From Syngnathus acus (taxonomy: Eukaryota; Chordata; Actinopteri; Syngnathiformes; Syngnathidae), in NCBI RefSeq assembly GCF_901709675.1, contig NC_051088.1, positions 24,060,193-24,124,192 on the forward strand: a stretch of DNA of 64,000 bases. The letters run 5' to 3'. The translations under genes were made by a program, and so were the position numbers. The notes beneath the pieces were generated by a model. It made no database searches and was not told the DNA's origin. It worked only from the letters and a program-made list of their open reading frames with translations. Shown here one piece after another: positions 12,920 to 23,897 of the stretch; position 1 is the first letter of the stretch; each line of letters starts with the position of its first letter.

Positions 12920-13012
12920 GGCCTTTCCTCTGCTCCCGCCTACCGAATTTGACCGAGAAATGCGTAACATTGGTGTTAGTTAACATAATGGCCAGAAGAG
13001 GGCGCTGTAATA
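12920..13012 (+). repeat. About 95-bp direct repeat flanking methyltransferase copy A, right copy
   Basis: Matches 10108-10200 in the same orientation. It ends GCCAGAAGAGGGCGCTGTAA, a close match to the CTCF core consensus. Confidence 0.7.
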
Positions 13013-13205
13013 TCAGGTGAAAACATCCGCAATGCTCCGTTGTCACCTGGACCGGAAATTCCGCACCTTTATTGAGCTAAGGGTTGTTTTACCTTCTGTC
13101 AGCTTTTGAAAGTGAATTTCATTGGTCTGCCTGCCACTACACATTGTCATAAATGAACAAAGACATAAATTCCAAATGCAAAAAGCATTCTATGCTATTT
13201 TAAAC

Positions 13206-13534
13206 TACAGTGATCCCTCGCTACTTCGCGTTTCGTTTATCGCGGCTTCATCGCGGATTTTCTTTTCCAAATAAAAAAACATTTAAAAGTCAAAATAAAA
13301 CTTCTAACTTGAGGAAACATGTGTCTAACCTTTAGGACAATGTAGTATTGCTCCAAATGTCCGTTTACATTCCTTTAGAAGTCCGTTTTCACGTGTTAGC
13401 ACGGTCGCAAATTAGCATCTTTCGCTAACTCGTTAGCCTGCCCAGTACTTGTTGGTGACCGTACTTCGCCGGGTTTCACTTATCGTGGGTGGTTTTTGGA
13501 ACCAATTATCCACGATGAACGAGGGATTACTGTA
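13206..13534. mobile_element. Palindromic MITE, 'TACAGTGATCCCTCG' family
   Basis: A 329-bp non-coding element beginning TACAGTGATCCCTCG and ending CGAGGGATTACTGTA, which are inverted terminal repeats with one mismatch. A second internal pair (TTCGCG..., ...TATCGTGG / CCACGATG) adds hairpin potential. It has no transposase. Confidence 0.8.
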
Positions 13535-14496
13535 TATTCTTGCTCTTCAGTACCTTGACGATCAAAAGGTTACAAATTCCATAACAACACAGTCACCCAA
13601 ATAAACCAGATTTATATTGTGACAGCAAGCAAACAGCTATCAAAAACATCTTGCGCTAGTTAGTTTGTCAATTAGTTACCAACATCAGTTGGTAATCATT
13701 TTGATTTTGTAAAGAGATGCTACATGGTTGCTAAGGGGAAGATGCTAACCCTTTAGCAGGCAACAAGCAACTGCTAACCAGCGACACATTTCTTGCTTTG
13801 TCTCAATAGAATTCCGAGAGAGCAAGAAAAATATATCGTCCAACACACACTAAAACGAATGACACATTTACCATGTACAAAACAATGTTCCTAACAATCT
13901 CCAAGGTCGTCAAGCTACATATCCAGTCGCCTGATCTGGCGCAGATCAAAACATTACAGCTAGGAATGGAACAATAACATTCAACTTGACAAACATGTTG
14001 TTTAGTCCTGGCAGCGGGCTAAAATCATCATCCTAGGAAAGCTACAGTCCAGTGCAACTTCTTTAAATAAAAAGAGAAGACATGACAAAGCTGAATTACA
14101 GTTTACCCAATGAGTATGAATCACATTGACACAAGTCGGTGACTTTGCGTCTCAGTTGCCAACGACTGTCATGTCACACGACTAATTTTGGTTTCTGACT
14201 TTGTTGTTGTGTCCCCTGTGAGCAACTTCGGAGGAGGGGGGGGAAGGCAGCCGGCCGGGCAAGGAATCAAATGACAGTCAGTGCTGCTATGATTGGGGGG
14301 TGGCTTCCCACTGTGGAAGGTCAAGGCACTTTTTTTTTTACGTCCCGTCGAGCACACAGCCACAATCACTCAGTTGTCGGTGTCATCATCTGGTTTTTGT
14401 CAACACTACATCAGAAGGTAAGAAAGAGAAGAGCGAATGAATATCCACAGTTGATCTCAGGCCAGTAAACAAAAACGTGCTGGAGCTGCTTTCATC

Positions 14497-16052
14497 ATGG
14501 AGAGCAGTTGGTTGCTCAAGGCGGTTTGCGTTGTGTTCTTCATCAACGGTGAGTATTTGTCAAGAAAAGATATCAAATTCATTCAAACTTGCTTATGTAA
14601 CGTTTGTCCACTCCTGTCTGTTTTTCTGTCACTTTCTGTGTCGAAATGTTTGGACGTTTTTGTGCAGGATCTCAAATCAAATGTAGGGGCGGAAATAATT
14701 CAAATAAAACCCATTCATGTTATAATATATATAGTATTTCGGATGATTGCTCAAACAGCACTTGGTAGATTGGTGACTTGAGAGAGGTTAGTTAGACACT
14801 AAGAGGTGCTTCAAGTCAGTCAAGTCCCACTGAGACAACCCTGCATGTAAATAGTACATTCTAAACATTCTTGAAAGATATTTGCCGTGACGCATTTGTG
14901 GATTGGTGTCTAAACTGTCAGATCCGCCGGCATGAGCAGCAACTTTGTCCTGCCAGATCACATGAAGGGAAAATTGGACCACACAAATTTGACCTGGAGT
15001 TAACCTTTGGAATAGCAGCAAAGGAAAAGTCATGTTGTTGTTGATGTTCTTGATTTTGGACTTGCTAGCTTCAGAATTTGTCTTCATTTTAATAAGCTCA
15101 CTTTTCAGTTTCATTTAAATCACCCTGCAAGGTTGGCAAACATCCCTAGATCACAAACCGGTTTAGATGAGCGCTTTAGGCCTTGCCGTTTGGGGAATTC
15201 CGCAAATCTAAGAAGGTCAAGGGTTTGCGCAATTATCTTGTGTGAAGAAGATGATGTTACTAGCGACGCAGTAACTGACAGATGACAAACAAGGAGGGGG
15301 AGAACCAGGATGCAAACTTGTGTTCGTTATACAGATGAGTTGTCGGAAAGTTCGACTCATCATCATTTCCCTTCAGGCGTGTCTGGCTGCGACCGAGGAG
15401 TCTATGAGAACGTCATCGACGATTTCTGTTTGGTTAAGTTCAAGTCGGACATGGGGGCAATAGACAAACGTCTGTGGTGCAGCTGGCCGGACACCACGCA
15501 GTGAGTAAAGAGGCCTCGCACGGGGGATTCACACGTGATTCTTGTGAGGGGTCAAATCTTTTTTTTTATGTCAAATAAGAGCACAAGAGCTGGTCAAACT
15601 TGTGTTGTTGCGTTCAGTAAAATGAGAATGTCGGGCATGTGAGCCAAGAGCATTCTTTCTCTCGCCATTGCTATCTGACATTAAATGAAATTAAAAAAAA
15701 AAATAAAAATTTGAAAATTTTAATTAATTAGAAAAAATACAAATAAAAAAAGAAGTCACCTCCCTGACCCTTGACCTCCATTTTCCGATGCTACAGGATC
15801 TATGAGGATCTGACTAACTGCACCTACCAGGTGGCCCTGAGTATGGACTGCTTCTGGCCCGATCAGATAGTCGACCGCTTCTTTGCGAGGATCCACAGAG
15901 ACTACTTTCTGGACTGCCCGCCGACCGGCCGGCTCATCCGCGACCCGCCGGCTAGTGTCCTTGCTCCATTCATCGGTGTGCCCATATTGGTCACCTTGCT
16001 CGTGACAGCCCTGGTGGTGTGGAGGAGTAAACACACAGAGGGTGTTCTATAG
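14497..16052 (+). CDS. ramp1: Receptor activity-modifying protein 1 (three exons, 143 aa)
   Basis: Exons 14497-14548, 15377-15500 and 15797-16052 have standard donors (GTGAGT, GTGAGT) and acceptors (TTCAG, TACAG) and join into 432 nt ending in TAG. Exon 1 encodes a short signal peptide (MESSWLLKAVCVVFF). The extracellular domain keeps the six RAMP1 cysteines (residues 22, 35, 52, 67, 77, 99), the CFWP motif at 77-80 and VDRFF at 84-88. The end is strongly RAMP1-like: RDPP at 107-110, then a transmembrane helix at about 113-134 containing VTLLVTALVVW, then a short tail SKHTEGVL (human ends SKRTEGIV). RAMP1 escorts CALCRL to the plasma membrane and makes it a CGRP receptor; it also pairs with CALCR. 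Human RAMP1 has 148 aa, so length is normal. Residue 69 is Tyr where human has Trp74, and an N-glycosylation sequon NCT is present at 66-68. It is transcribed opposite to the methyltransferases on each side. Confidence 0.95.
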
Positions 16053-16280
16053 CAACACTTCTACATGGACGCCTTTTTTTTTTTAACCTGGTACAATGTA
16101 CAGCTTGGAACTGTAAATCCATATCTGTCTCTTAAAGTGGCAGCTGTATCAGCTACACACAAGTGTAAATGTGGTGACATCATAATTCGACAAAATATGT
16201 GAGCAGGATATTCACATGCTCGTCAAAAAGCGGTGACTTATGTTATTCTTTTTCAAACATCCCTTTAAGTGAAGCTGATC

Positions 16281-16355
16281 TTAACTCATCCACTGCCAGC
16301 CAAGTTAAAATGGATCTTTGACGTCAATAGCCGTCAATGGTAGTAAACGAGTTAA
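16281..16355. mobile_element. Short palindromic repeat (MITE remnant)
   Basis: A 75-bp unit starting TTAACTCATCCACTGCCA and ending TGGTAGTAAACGAGTTAA, which are imperfect inverted repeats, with a second internal inverted pair (GACGTC / GCCGTCAATGG). It lies about 230 bp past the ramp1 stop codon, in the ramp1 3' flank or 3' UTR. Confidence 0.6.
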
Positions 16356-16451
16356 TAATCTCTTGCAAAGGAATTAAGTATAAGACTGAAAGGATTTTAG
16401 AATGAAAAAACACAATGCAAAAGAAAACAGCCTCCATTTTTGTAGTTTAGC

Positions 16452-16457
16452 TTTATT
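16452..16457 (-). terminator. Polyadenylation signal of methyltransferase copy B
   Basis: AATAAA on the minus strand, about 90 nt past the stop codon, in the same sequence context as the signal of copy A. Confidence 0.7.
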
Positions 16458-16546
16458 CAAAAGTATGCGGGCTAAGGAGTATTTCTTTTTGTAACTCTTA
16501 ACAGATCCTTGGTTTATAGTATTTCTATTACTATAATACAAAAGGA

Positions 16547-18852
16547 TCACGGTTTTCGTGCCAGCATGTAGAAATACTTGATCTTCATAGTGAGCTCCGT
16601 GTCTGGCGAGGACACCTGCATGGCAGCCATCAGCCTGAAACGAAAGACGAGTTAAATTCAATATTGGTCGAGAGAAACAAAGAGTATGTCAGCAACAGCG
16701 GTAAACAAAGCAGTGATTGCAATGTCTCACTTGTTTCTGATGTTGTCAGAGAGTCGCTCGGCCTTGATGGCATCCTGGCTCTTCAGATTCTGGTAGTTAG
16801 TAAATGTCTCTATCAAACCGATAAAACTGTTTACAGTCACCGTCCTGTAAATATTTTGACAGCCGTTCCTAGATGCACACAAAATGGAGAAGGAAAATTT
16901 AAAAGGGCCATTCTGTGCAAATGTTATTTTTTTATATACAAATAGTTGGTACTCCTAGGTACCTGCCTAGCCATAAAGTTAAAATAATTAAACACAAGTA
17001 TGTCTTGGTAAATAACGAAAATTATTTTCTGAATAATTGACCAATCACGACCCACCGACTGCTACAACACTCCTTGAGGTTCTTTGATTTAAAAAAAAAA
17101 ATCTATTAAGACATATCGGGACTATTTTGAATTGTGATAAAATTGCATTATTATAGAATCAAAAAAATAGTACACTCACCACTCTTTTTCCGGGAAGGAG
17201 CAGGAGTCAAACATGTCGAAGTAAATTTGTGACGGACAGGAGCCCAGACAAGGGTGATTAAAAGGAAGCAGAGCTGCATAAAACTAATCATGAAAAATCA
17301 TGACAAAAACATCACAAGTCACTAAAGCAAACCTGTCAGAATTTCTGAAACACAAAAACAAATTCAATTTCTTCATAGTTAACAGCCAATCGGAGTGACC
17401 GATCGGAGTGACCAATCGGAGTGACCGATCGGAGCGACCGATCGGAGCGACCGATCGTCACAAATCAAATTCAAATCAGACTCAAAATGCATAATGACAC
17501 AAAATTTTCATCAGTCTTTGCCATCATTCTGCTTGTATGATGAGTGTGTGTGCAAGATTGGCATATGTGTGGATTTGATTTCATAAAAACTTGACTGTGG
17601 CTGGTGTTATAAACATTGACTTTTCAACCAGGTGTTTGTTTGTTATGGTGTGAAACTAAATTGACTGTAAGCATCAGATGCATTCATCTAAACTCCACAT
17701 TTATAGTTTGATTATGTAGTTAGTATAAAAAGAATACTGCATCCATGTTAACATGACAGAAAAATTCCGGTTTTAAAAATGTTCCCTGAGGTAAGGGGGG
17801 TGACCAAAGTGCTGGCTACGCCCAAGAAAATTGGAAGGGCCACTCAGAAATGACAATGCAAACATAAAACAACAATGGGCCACATTTCTTCTGTTCCAGA
17901 ACAAGAATCAGAAAATAGTTTTGGGTCAGAAGATAAAAAAAAAAAGATTTTACCTCTTTACAGATGTTGTTAAGTGCGCTCGTGGCGTCTCCGTACTCCA
18001 GCTCCTTTTCCATGAAGTTGCCTAGCACGGCCAGGCAGCCCTCGGGCTTCAGTACCCGCTCAACCTCCTTCAGGAACCGAGGCCGATCAAACCAGTGGGC
18101 CGCCGTCATGGCCGTTACGAGGTCCACCCGGCTGGACTTAAACGGCAGTTCTTCTGCGGGACTCGGCCTGGATGTCAGAGGCGGCCGTAAGGAGTAACGT
18201 GGAGGAGAGGGTGGAGAGACGTTAGAACATGGCTGGGAAAAAAAAAAAAAAAAAAGCATAAACCACAGAGCCTAAAGGAATACTGGAATTCTTGATGTAA
18301 ACGATCGTCGTAAATTCTCGGCGTAGACGTGTTAAGACACAGAAACTGTAATAAAAACGAAAACAAATGGGCTTGCAGTTCAAATTTGTATCTCGGCCAA
18401 TTTTTGCAACATAAATAACTGATTTGTCCCCCTGCTTTCATCTCACCTGTACGAGACATTTGGGGAAGCGCTATGGGCCCGAGCCAGCTCCAGTTGAGCG
18501 GGGCTCACGTCTGTCCCAACGACCTGCTTGAAGAACGGAGCCAAGAGTACGGTTCCCTTCCCGTTTCCACAGCCCACATCCACTGCCAGGTTAAACTTGT
18601 TTTGCCTCTAGAAGGGAATTTACAACATTAACTATAAACAGTAGCTTTCATTTACGCCGTTTTTAAATTGGGTTTTAAAATCCCAAAATCATTTGTTATT
18701 GCTTATCTGAATGATTGCAGTCTCATGAAATAATAAAAACATACCTTTGGTCCCATAAAATCCAGAATCTTGTTGATGAATTCATAAGGGGTCACTCTAT
18801 ACTGCAGGTAGGCCGCCACATGAGCGCTTTCCTCAAACAACCGAAAGGCCAT
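16547..18852 (-). CDS. Class I SAM-dependent methyltransferase, copy B (six exons, 270 aa)
   Basis: A paralogue of the gene at 10463-12221 with the same six-exon structure and identical coding-exon lengths: 18852-18745, 18607-18447, 18167-17954, 17283-17180, 16868-16731, 16634-16547. The exons join in frame (813 nt, TGA stop). SAM motif I VDVGCGNG (45-52), D69 and the DLVTAMTAAHWFD motif (105-117) are intact, so it is probably active. By eye it differs from copy A at about 5 of the first 89 residues but about 39 of the remaining 179. Changes cluster in exon 3 after the HWFD motif (for example LLSYTMDM in A against VLGNFMEK in B) and in exon 4, so the substrate pocket may differ. Intron 3 contains a 13-bp tandem repeat and intron 5 is much shorter than in copy A (96 against 377 bp). 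The substrate is unknown. Confidence 0.9.
17393..17458. repeat. 13-bp minisatellite in intron 3 of methyltransferase copy B
   Basis: About five units of a GATCGGAGTGACC-type repeat with a few substitutions (AGTG to AGCG, GATC to AATC). It is absent from the matching intron of copy A. Confidence 0.85.
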
Positions 18853-20070
18853 GACGTCCTGGCAGATGCAAGCCACAGACTGATCATACTTGACTCTACT
18901 CCACGTCAGGTAAACCTCAGGATGGGTTGGTTTCATTTTTTTTGTTGGATTTTTTTTTCTGCCCCTGCACTTGCATTATACGAGCAGTAGAGGGCAGCAT
19001 TAAAACGTGCATCCTTGACATATTTGTGGCAAAAGTTCTTTTCCTTCCTCTGAACTATCTGCATTCCTGAATGAAAATAAATGAAATGTGTAGCTGGCTG
19101 TCTGCAATGCTTCCATTAGAAAATATAGACTTGAATGCTGTGCTACTTTTAAATCTTCCTGAATCCAGTGTCAAGTGGGTGAGGTTTTTGGAAATTTCAA
19201 AAGGTGAGCTTCCACTGCAGCTGCTCTGTGAAATTCATGAAGCCATCTTTATTTTTGAGTTATGCGCAGCCTATGAGCATCAATCCCTTGACCCTTTATT
19301 TGAAGTGCAAATTTGAAGGAGAGGCCGTAATCCCACTCCGACAGAGGGAAGGTGTTTGGTTTTGACAATAGAAATGGATTAAACAGTTTACATTAAAGGC
19401 CACTTTAATTGAACTAATCAATCCTGATTCTGCTGCCATAAGATAACGGATGAATGGGACAGATAAAGTATGTAGGTCATGGATGGGGGCGGGGAGGTTT
19501 TTGGTGGACATTCACACCAAGCAAAGGCTGATTCTGAGCCAAATGGATTGACTTCTTCTGCTATTTACCAGAATAGTTTTTCATGGCGGTCTCACGCTGA
19601 AGATGTTCTGCTCCAGACTTCTCCCGCTCTCGCTATCAGAACCACCCGCAGTGTTCTACTTAATTCCGCCACCATCAGTTTCTTGGTGAACTCCATGTCC
19701 ACCTGTCTTGCGCAATCAATAGTGACAGAAAACAAGCACGGTAGCAGTGACCTTTCCATTCTACCTGTTAGTGACGTGAGGTCGTTAAACTCAGCTGTTT
19801 AATTAGCAGGAGGATGGCAATCAAGGAAGAGTCTCGGATCTCTTCGGGCACGGACATGGATCAATGGCCATCGGGGAGCCTTTAGGTGCTGCGGCAACAC
19901 GACTTTGCCGTGCTCGGAATGCAAAAGAAAACACAATGAGGAAGAAAACACAATGGGCTCATAAAAACGTCCGTACTGAAACATGAGTCTTTGGAAAGCG
20001 CACTCAACTTGCGAGCTACATATGGGTGGTTCTCAGAAAGTGTGGTACGACTTGACGGTCAAACGGTTAA

Positions 20071-21148
20071 TACCGTATTGGCCCGAATAAAGGACGACCC
20101 TGATTATAAGACGACCCCCTCTCAAGTTTGAAAAAGGACTTTTTGAACACCAAATTGAATTTTTATACAGAAAATGATTACAGTACATCTGAAACAAATG
20201 ATGATAACAATGTATTTGAGAGAAAAAGCATGTTATTTTGCCTCATTCAACTGTCAATCACATCTTAATAGCTCAACATTTAAATACCGTTTTTCCCATG
20301 TATAATGCGCAAAATCTAACTAATTTATTGTCCTAAAATCTGGGGTGCGCATTATACATGGGTTAAATTTTTATTTATTTTTTTGACACGTCAGCTATAT
20401 AAAGAGCGAGAGTTCAGTTCTCTACCTAAATGCGTATTACAGGTAATATTTTATTTCACAACACTTTGCCTTGTTCCTTTCTTCTCTGCTGTTCACTTCA
20501 AACACGCTCCATACGAACGCAATGCTCTTGTATCAGACGCTTGCTCGATCACCTGCTCGTTTGCTGTCACAATGTACCCTACACAAATCCGAAACATTTC
20601 TTCGCTATCGAGTTTGCTAGCGCATGCGCAGTGATACTGACCGGCAGAATAACAACCGGTTGTTCCCAAAGATGATCTTTTTTCTGAAATAATTTTACGT
20701 TTACGGACTTAAGTAGGAGTCAAAATTTGGCTGCGTATTATACATGGGTACAGGCTTTTTTCCAGCATCGACATGCCATTTTTAGGGTGCGTATTATACA
20801 TGGGAAAAAACGGTATGTAAACTAAACTGCAATCACATTTGCAAATGAATGGCTTCTGGTTTTTCCATTTTCTGTTATCTCTTCTCTCATTTTCTTCCCT
20901 TTTCTTTCTTTCTTACCGCTAGTTTTTATTTTTCTTCTTCGTGCTACCGCTATATATATTTTTATTCTTCAGGACAGGGGTTCGCTTTGGCCTGGGGAGT
21001 TAAGATCAGCATTCGCTTTAAATAAATCTGGCGCCATCTAGCGTTGTGAATGGGTATAATGTCTAGACCTCGAATGTAAGACGACCCCCACTTTTTCAGT
21101 CTTATTTCAATGCAAAAAACACCGTCTTATATTCGGGCCAATACGGTA
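20071..21148. mobile_element. Palindromic DNA transposon remnant (outer element)
   Basis: It starts TACCGTATTGGCCCGAATA and ends with its exact reverse complement, a perfect 19-bp terminal inverted repeat. Subterminal ATAAGACGACCCC-type motifs are repeated near both ends. It is interrupted by a second palindromic element at 20285-20815. No transposase frame is evident. Confidence 0.8.
20285..20815. mobile_element. Palindromic DNA transposon inserted in the 20071-21148 element
   Basis: It starts TACCGTTTTTCCCATGTATA and ends TACATGGGAAAAAACGGTA, inverted repeats with minor differences, with internal GTGCGTATTATACATGGG motifs repeated at both ends. It lies wholly inside the outer element, so it is the younger insertion. 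Confidence 0.8.
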
Positions 21149-23339
21149 TGTATATATATATATATATATATGTATAAAAACTTCACAAGGCTGCAATAAT
21201 GGCAAGCTAAAGTGTCTTAGCACCTTGGCAACGCACACATTTTAACTTGCCTGCAAGCAATCACGCATCCAAACACCTGCTGAGCTACGAAAGCAAGCAA
21301 GAAGCATAAAAAAGAATCCCAATGCTCAAGTCTGTTGCTCTATTTTTACAGCAAGAGAGTGAAAGAACTGCATAATGCATGACAGCTCTGTGGAGCGCTG
21401 AAGACTCGCTCGTCCACCACAAGCCCAGGTTGGCTTTGCGGGTCTAAGACCTTATTAGTGTGTATGCAGGCTTAAGTCCGTTCCAGTTCTGGCTTGGTCT
21501 TGTTTGCCCAACAAATGGCTGGAAGCGTTTCCGAGCGAAACAGGTGATTAGACTGGTTTGGCTCAAAATAACTATTCATTTATTCTTCACATCACACACA
21601 CACACAAAAAAACAGCCCACTAGAATCCAGTAGCTCACCAGAATCCCAAATTCAAGGATACCAAGAATAGAAAAGAATGTCTCACACAACAAAGTGAGAT
21701 TTAAGAAGGCAAAATACCTCACAGGAGCAAAGATAGACGTCGCTCAAAGTAGCAAATAGATGGAAGCTTAATAGGGAATGCTACTCTGCAACCCTTAGCG
21801 TGATTAAGCTTTAATTACAGAGGCCCACGGTGACACATTCCCTATAATTGTAACTATCGAAGCACTCGGCTGCGGCTTGCACAAAATCAAAAGCCCCTCC
21901 CCCACCCGCCGATTGCTTGTTGATGTAAATGGCCTCTCGTTGATGAAACGGTGCCTCGGGCATTTCTTCCAAAATACCGCATGAATCTTGATGAGATAAC
22001 GCGAGGTGTGTCAAAGTGTGACATTTAGTTCTCATGTTGGACTTTTCACTTTCAATTTCTGTTTTAGACCATTTCTGTGTGACTGTCGGGGTACAGGACT
22101 TTTTTGTGTGGTTTTGTTATTTACAGACTGTTAAAATGAATAATCAAACATATGTTGATCTGTAGTGATCCTCTCATGGATTAAAAAACTAATTTATATC
22201 ATTTAGGCAAACTTTTGAACTCGTATGACTCTTCATACGTATCTAAGTAATATAGAACAGAGCAGGCTGAACATTTCTAATTGGCAAATGTACCTATTTC
22301 AGATTATGAACAATAAAAGAATAAATTGTTGCTAATCGTGCAATAACTTTTGTATTTGTGTGCAAACTGTTTGATCAACTGGAAGAAAAAAAAATTATGG
22401 ACAAAGTGATTAAATAGAAGTCGTTTTGTGACACAGAGGACGGAACTGGTTAATTCTCAACACCATGTGACTTGTGATCCTTTCGCACCACTTGATAATC
22501 CTCAATTCACTGCAATAAAATTCCCATTCACCTTTCGTCTGTGATTGACAGACGACCGATGCCGCCAGCTCTAATTTAGCTTTAACTCCTGCCGTGACCC
22601 CGAAACGGATATGGATGAAAGCGTGTTTATCAAGACAGCTTTTCAATTCTTTGCCGAATATACCGCTCGGGATATGAGCCGTAATAGCGGGATTTAAAAA
22701 AAAAAATGTGCTGGTGTCCTGCAGTTGGAGTATTTAGCTGGTTTTACTGTGAACGTGTTTAAAAAAAAAATAAAAAATGATTCCATTAGTTCTCATGCAG
22801 GAGTCGATGATGTAGGTACAGTTATAAGATGGCCGTTTTGTAATTACTGAGAAAAGAACATTATGTTGAACCGATACAAGTAAGCGTCTTGATGAGGGTG
22901 GAAGTTTCAATTAGAGAGTATTAAATAAAACAAAAAGGGGTGGGGGGGGGGGTGATGGAAGGCTCGTCTTTGCCAGACCCGCAGAGAATTAATACGCTCT
23001 ATAGGACCATTTAGCAGGGAGTAATTACTCCCTAATTATCCGTTACTTATTCGATTAGCCTTTTATCAGCTGGTCATGGTCAAAAAGCAAGACGGGCGGA
23101 GGAGAAGCCTTCTCACCTAGTTTGCTAACTGATGTGATTACTCACGGTGAGTAGGTGTTGGCGGCCTTGCCGTGAAGAATGGAATTAGAGATACTGAAGA
23201 AAAGAGGATGGACTGGATTCAGTCGGGAAATGTCACTGCTGGAGGTTACCTGGCTGGTTCTCTGCAAGCATGGTCCAAAAAGTGTGAGATGAGAGCTGGA
23301 AAAATAAACTAGGTCAAAATGTTCCATTCATTTCATCAA

Positions 23340-23450
23340 AAATAAATATAATATATAATAAATAATATATAATATAATAAATATAATATAACATGATGTA
23401 ATATAATAATATAATATAATTTAATATAATTTAATATAATGAATAAATCC
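23340..23450. repeat. AT-only low-complexity tract
   Basis: Irregular TAATATA/AATATAAT repeats with almost no G or C for over 100 bp. Confidence 0.85.
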
Positions 23451-23897
23451 ACCTTGTGGATGTAACCCATTTTTAATGTCAACAGAACATCAATTATGGA
23501 CTCGGTTAAAGACAATTATGTTGCATTGACATTACGCGAGTTTATTGGTGGCGACTGTTTTCGAAGTTGATTCATTGAACAGGAAGTTCATTTTTCACTC
23601 CTCAAAACACACTCACACACAAACGACAACACGACTCTTAGTCAAGTTATTGATTTTACCTCCGCAGTATGTCTCATATCATAAGCAGTGAAATCCGTCG
23701 ATTGTGAAGGGAAGGTAATGACTCGGCGTTTGAGCATCAAGATGGACCACACTTTCTGAGAACCACCCATATACACTCCAGCTGCTCGTTGCAATTGAGT
23801 CTTTATAAGACGACATGAGAGAAGACCATGTGTGCATTTTGTCAATAAACAGACCAGCCAGGAAACAGGACTACTCCATGCCAAACTGCGTCTACCA

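Larger units (their letters stand above)
12222..14496. other. Intergenic between methyltransferase A and ramp1
   Basis: The first part (12222 to about 12400) is the 5' flank of copy A and is shared with the flank of copy B (18853-19000), including a CAGTAGAG-type motif. It also holds the right copy of the 95-bp repeat (12920-13012) and a palindromic MITE (13206-13534). No additional exon was found. Sequence close to 14400-14496 is the probable 5' UTR and promoter of ramp1. Confidence 0.6.
18853..23890. other. Gene-free interval between methyltransferase B and klf7
   Basis: 18853 to about 19000 is a 5' flank shared with copy A, including CGAGCAGTAGAGGGCAGCAT. 20071-21148 is a nested transposon. 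23340-23450 is an AT-only low-complexity stretch. No exon with recognisable product was found on either strand, and the open frames present have no splice or family support. Confidence 0.55.

Noticed and set aside
17393-17458. CRISPR-like short repeat array
   Set aside because: The units are directly tandem with no unique spacers and lie in a eukaryotic intron, so it is a minisatellite.
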